Positions 5,800 through 5,860 of a stretch of DNA of 5,860 nt are shown here, one piece after another. The stretch is from DATKYV01 sp035528275 (GTDB taxonomy: Bacteria; Acidobacteriota; Terriglobia; UBA7540). The position numbers were made by a program, and so were the translations under genes. The first letter of the stretch is position 1. Every line of letters starts with the position of its first letter. The notes beneath the pieces are model-generated. The model was not told the DNA's origin, did no database searches, and was given only the letters and a program-made list of their open reading frames with translations. The stretch spans positions 1 to 5,860 of the forward strand of contig DATKYV010000078.1 of assembly GCA_035528275.1 (NCBI GenBank). Reading direction: 5' to 3'.

Positions 5800-5809
5800 C
5801 GTCCGGACG
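5800..5809. promoter_or_regulatory. Perfect palindrome at the TetR transcription start, candidate operator
   Basis: CGTCCGGACG is a perfect 10-bp dyad centred between 5804 and 5805, exactly where transcription from the TATAAT box should begin. A bound dimer would block initiation. It is short for a TetR operator, and its sequence is not shared with the palindrome before the protease gene. Confidence 0.4.
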
Positions 5810-5810
5810 G

Positions 5811-5838
5811 ATTATAAACGAATACCCATTTATTTCAA
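5811..5838 (-). promoter_or_regulatory. Sigma70-type promoter of the TetR gene
   Basis: On the minus strand TTGAAA (5838-5833, five of six matches to TTGACA) and a perfect TATAAT (5816-5811) are separated by 16 bases. Predicted transcription start is about 5804, giving a leader of about 30 bases that contains the Shine-Dalgarno sequence. It probably also drives the PEGA remnant and the protease gene, since no clear promoter is seen in front of the protease. Confidence 0.75.
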
Positions 5839-5860
5839 TAGGCTGGAAGATCAGTCCCTG

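Overview
The window looks like chromosomal DNA from a GC-rich soil-type bacterium, most probably an Acidobacteriota. This is inferred from a giant secreted seven-repeat SBBP protein with ASH-type (choice-of-anchor D) and Ig-like domains, together with a small CX2C/CX4C protein of a type I associate with that phylum. No rRNA, tRNA, CRISPR array, transposase or phage gene is visible. Every gene I can support lies on the minus strand, so transcription runs from right to left.

Right part (about 4254-5860): a TetR-type repressor gene has an excellent Shine-Dalgarno sequence and a near-consensus sigma70 promoter with a perfect 10-bp palindrome at the predicted transcription start. Directly behind its stop codon is an open stretch of about 60 codons that reads as the C-terminal PEGA domain of a lost protein. 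It has no start codon of its own and is interpreted as a gene remnant. About 30 bases further on is a CPBP-family membrane protease gene with all its catalytic motifs. A near-perfect 19-bp palindrome lies just before its start. TetR, remnant and protease probably share one transcript.

Middle (about 3759-4253): a small cytoplasmic zinc-ribbon protein, flanked on both sides by GC-rich hairpins placed right after stop codons but lacking T-tracts. A good promoter for the next gene follows.

Left part (1-3758): one continuous reading frame of about 1252 codons that runs off the left edge. It encodes a secreted multidomain protein: signal peptide, SBBP-type N-terminal domain (DUF7948-like), seven SBBP repeats forming a predicted beta-propeller, two ASH/choice-of-anchor D domains, two Ig-like domains, then a hydrophobic hairpin with a lipobox-like end. 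The N-terminal domain contains two unrelated tracts of tandem 7-base repeats, read through in frame. These are the most unusual feature of the window. The many plus-strand open frames over this gene are its shadows.
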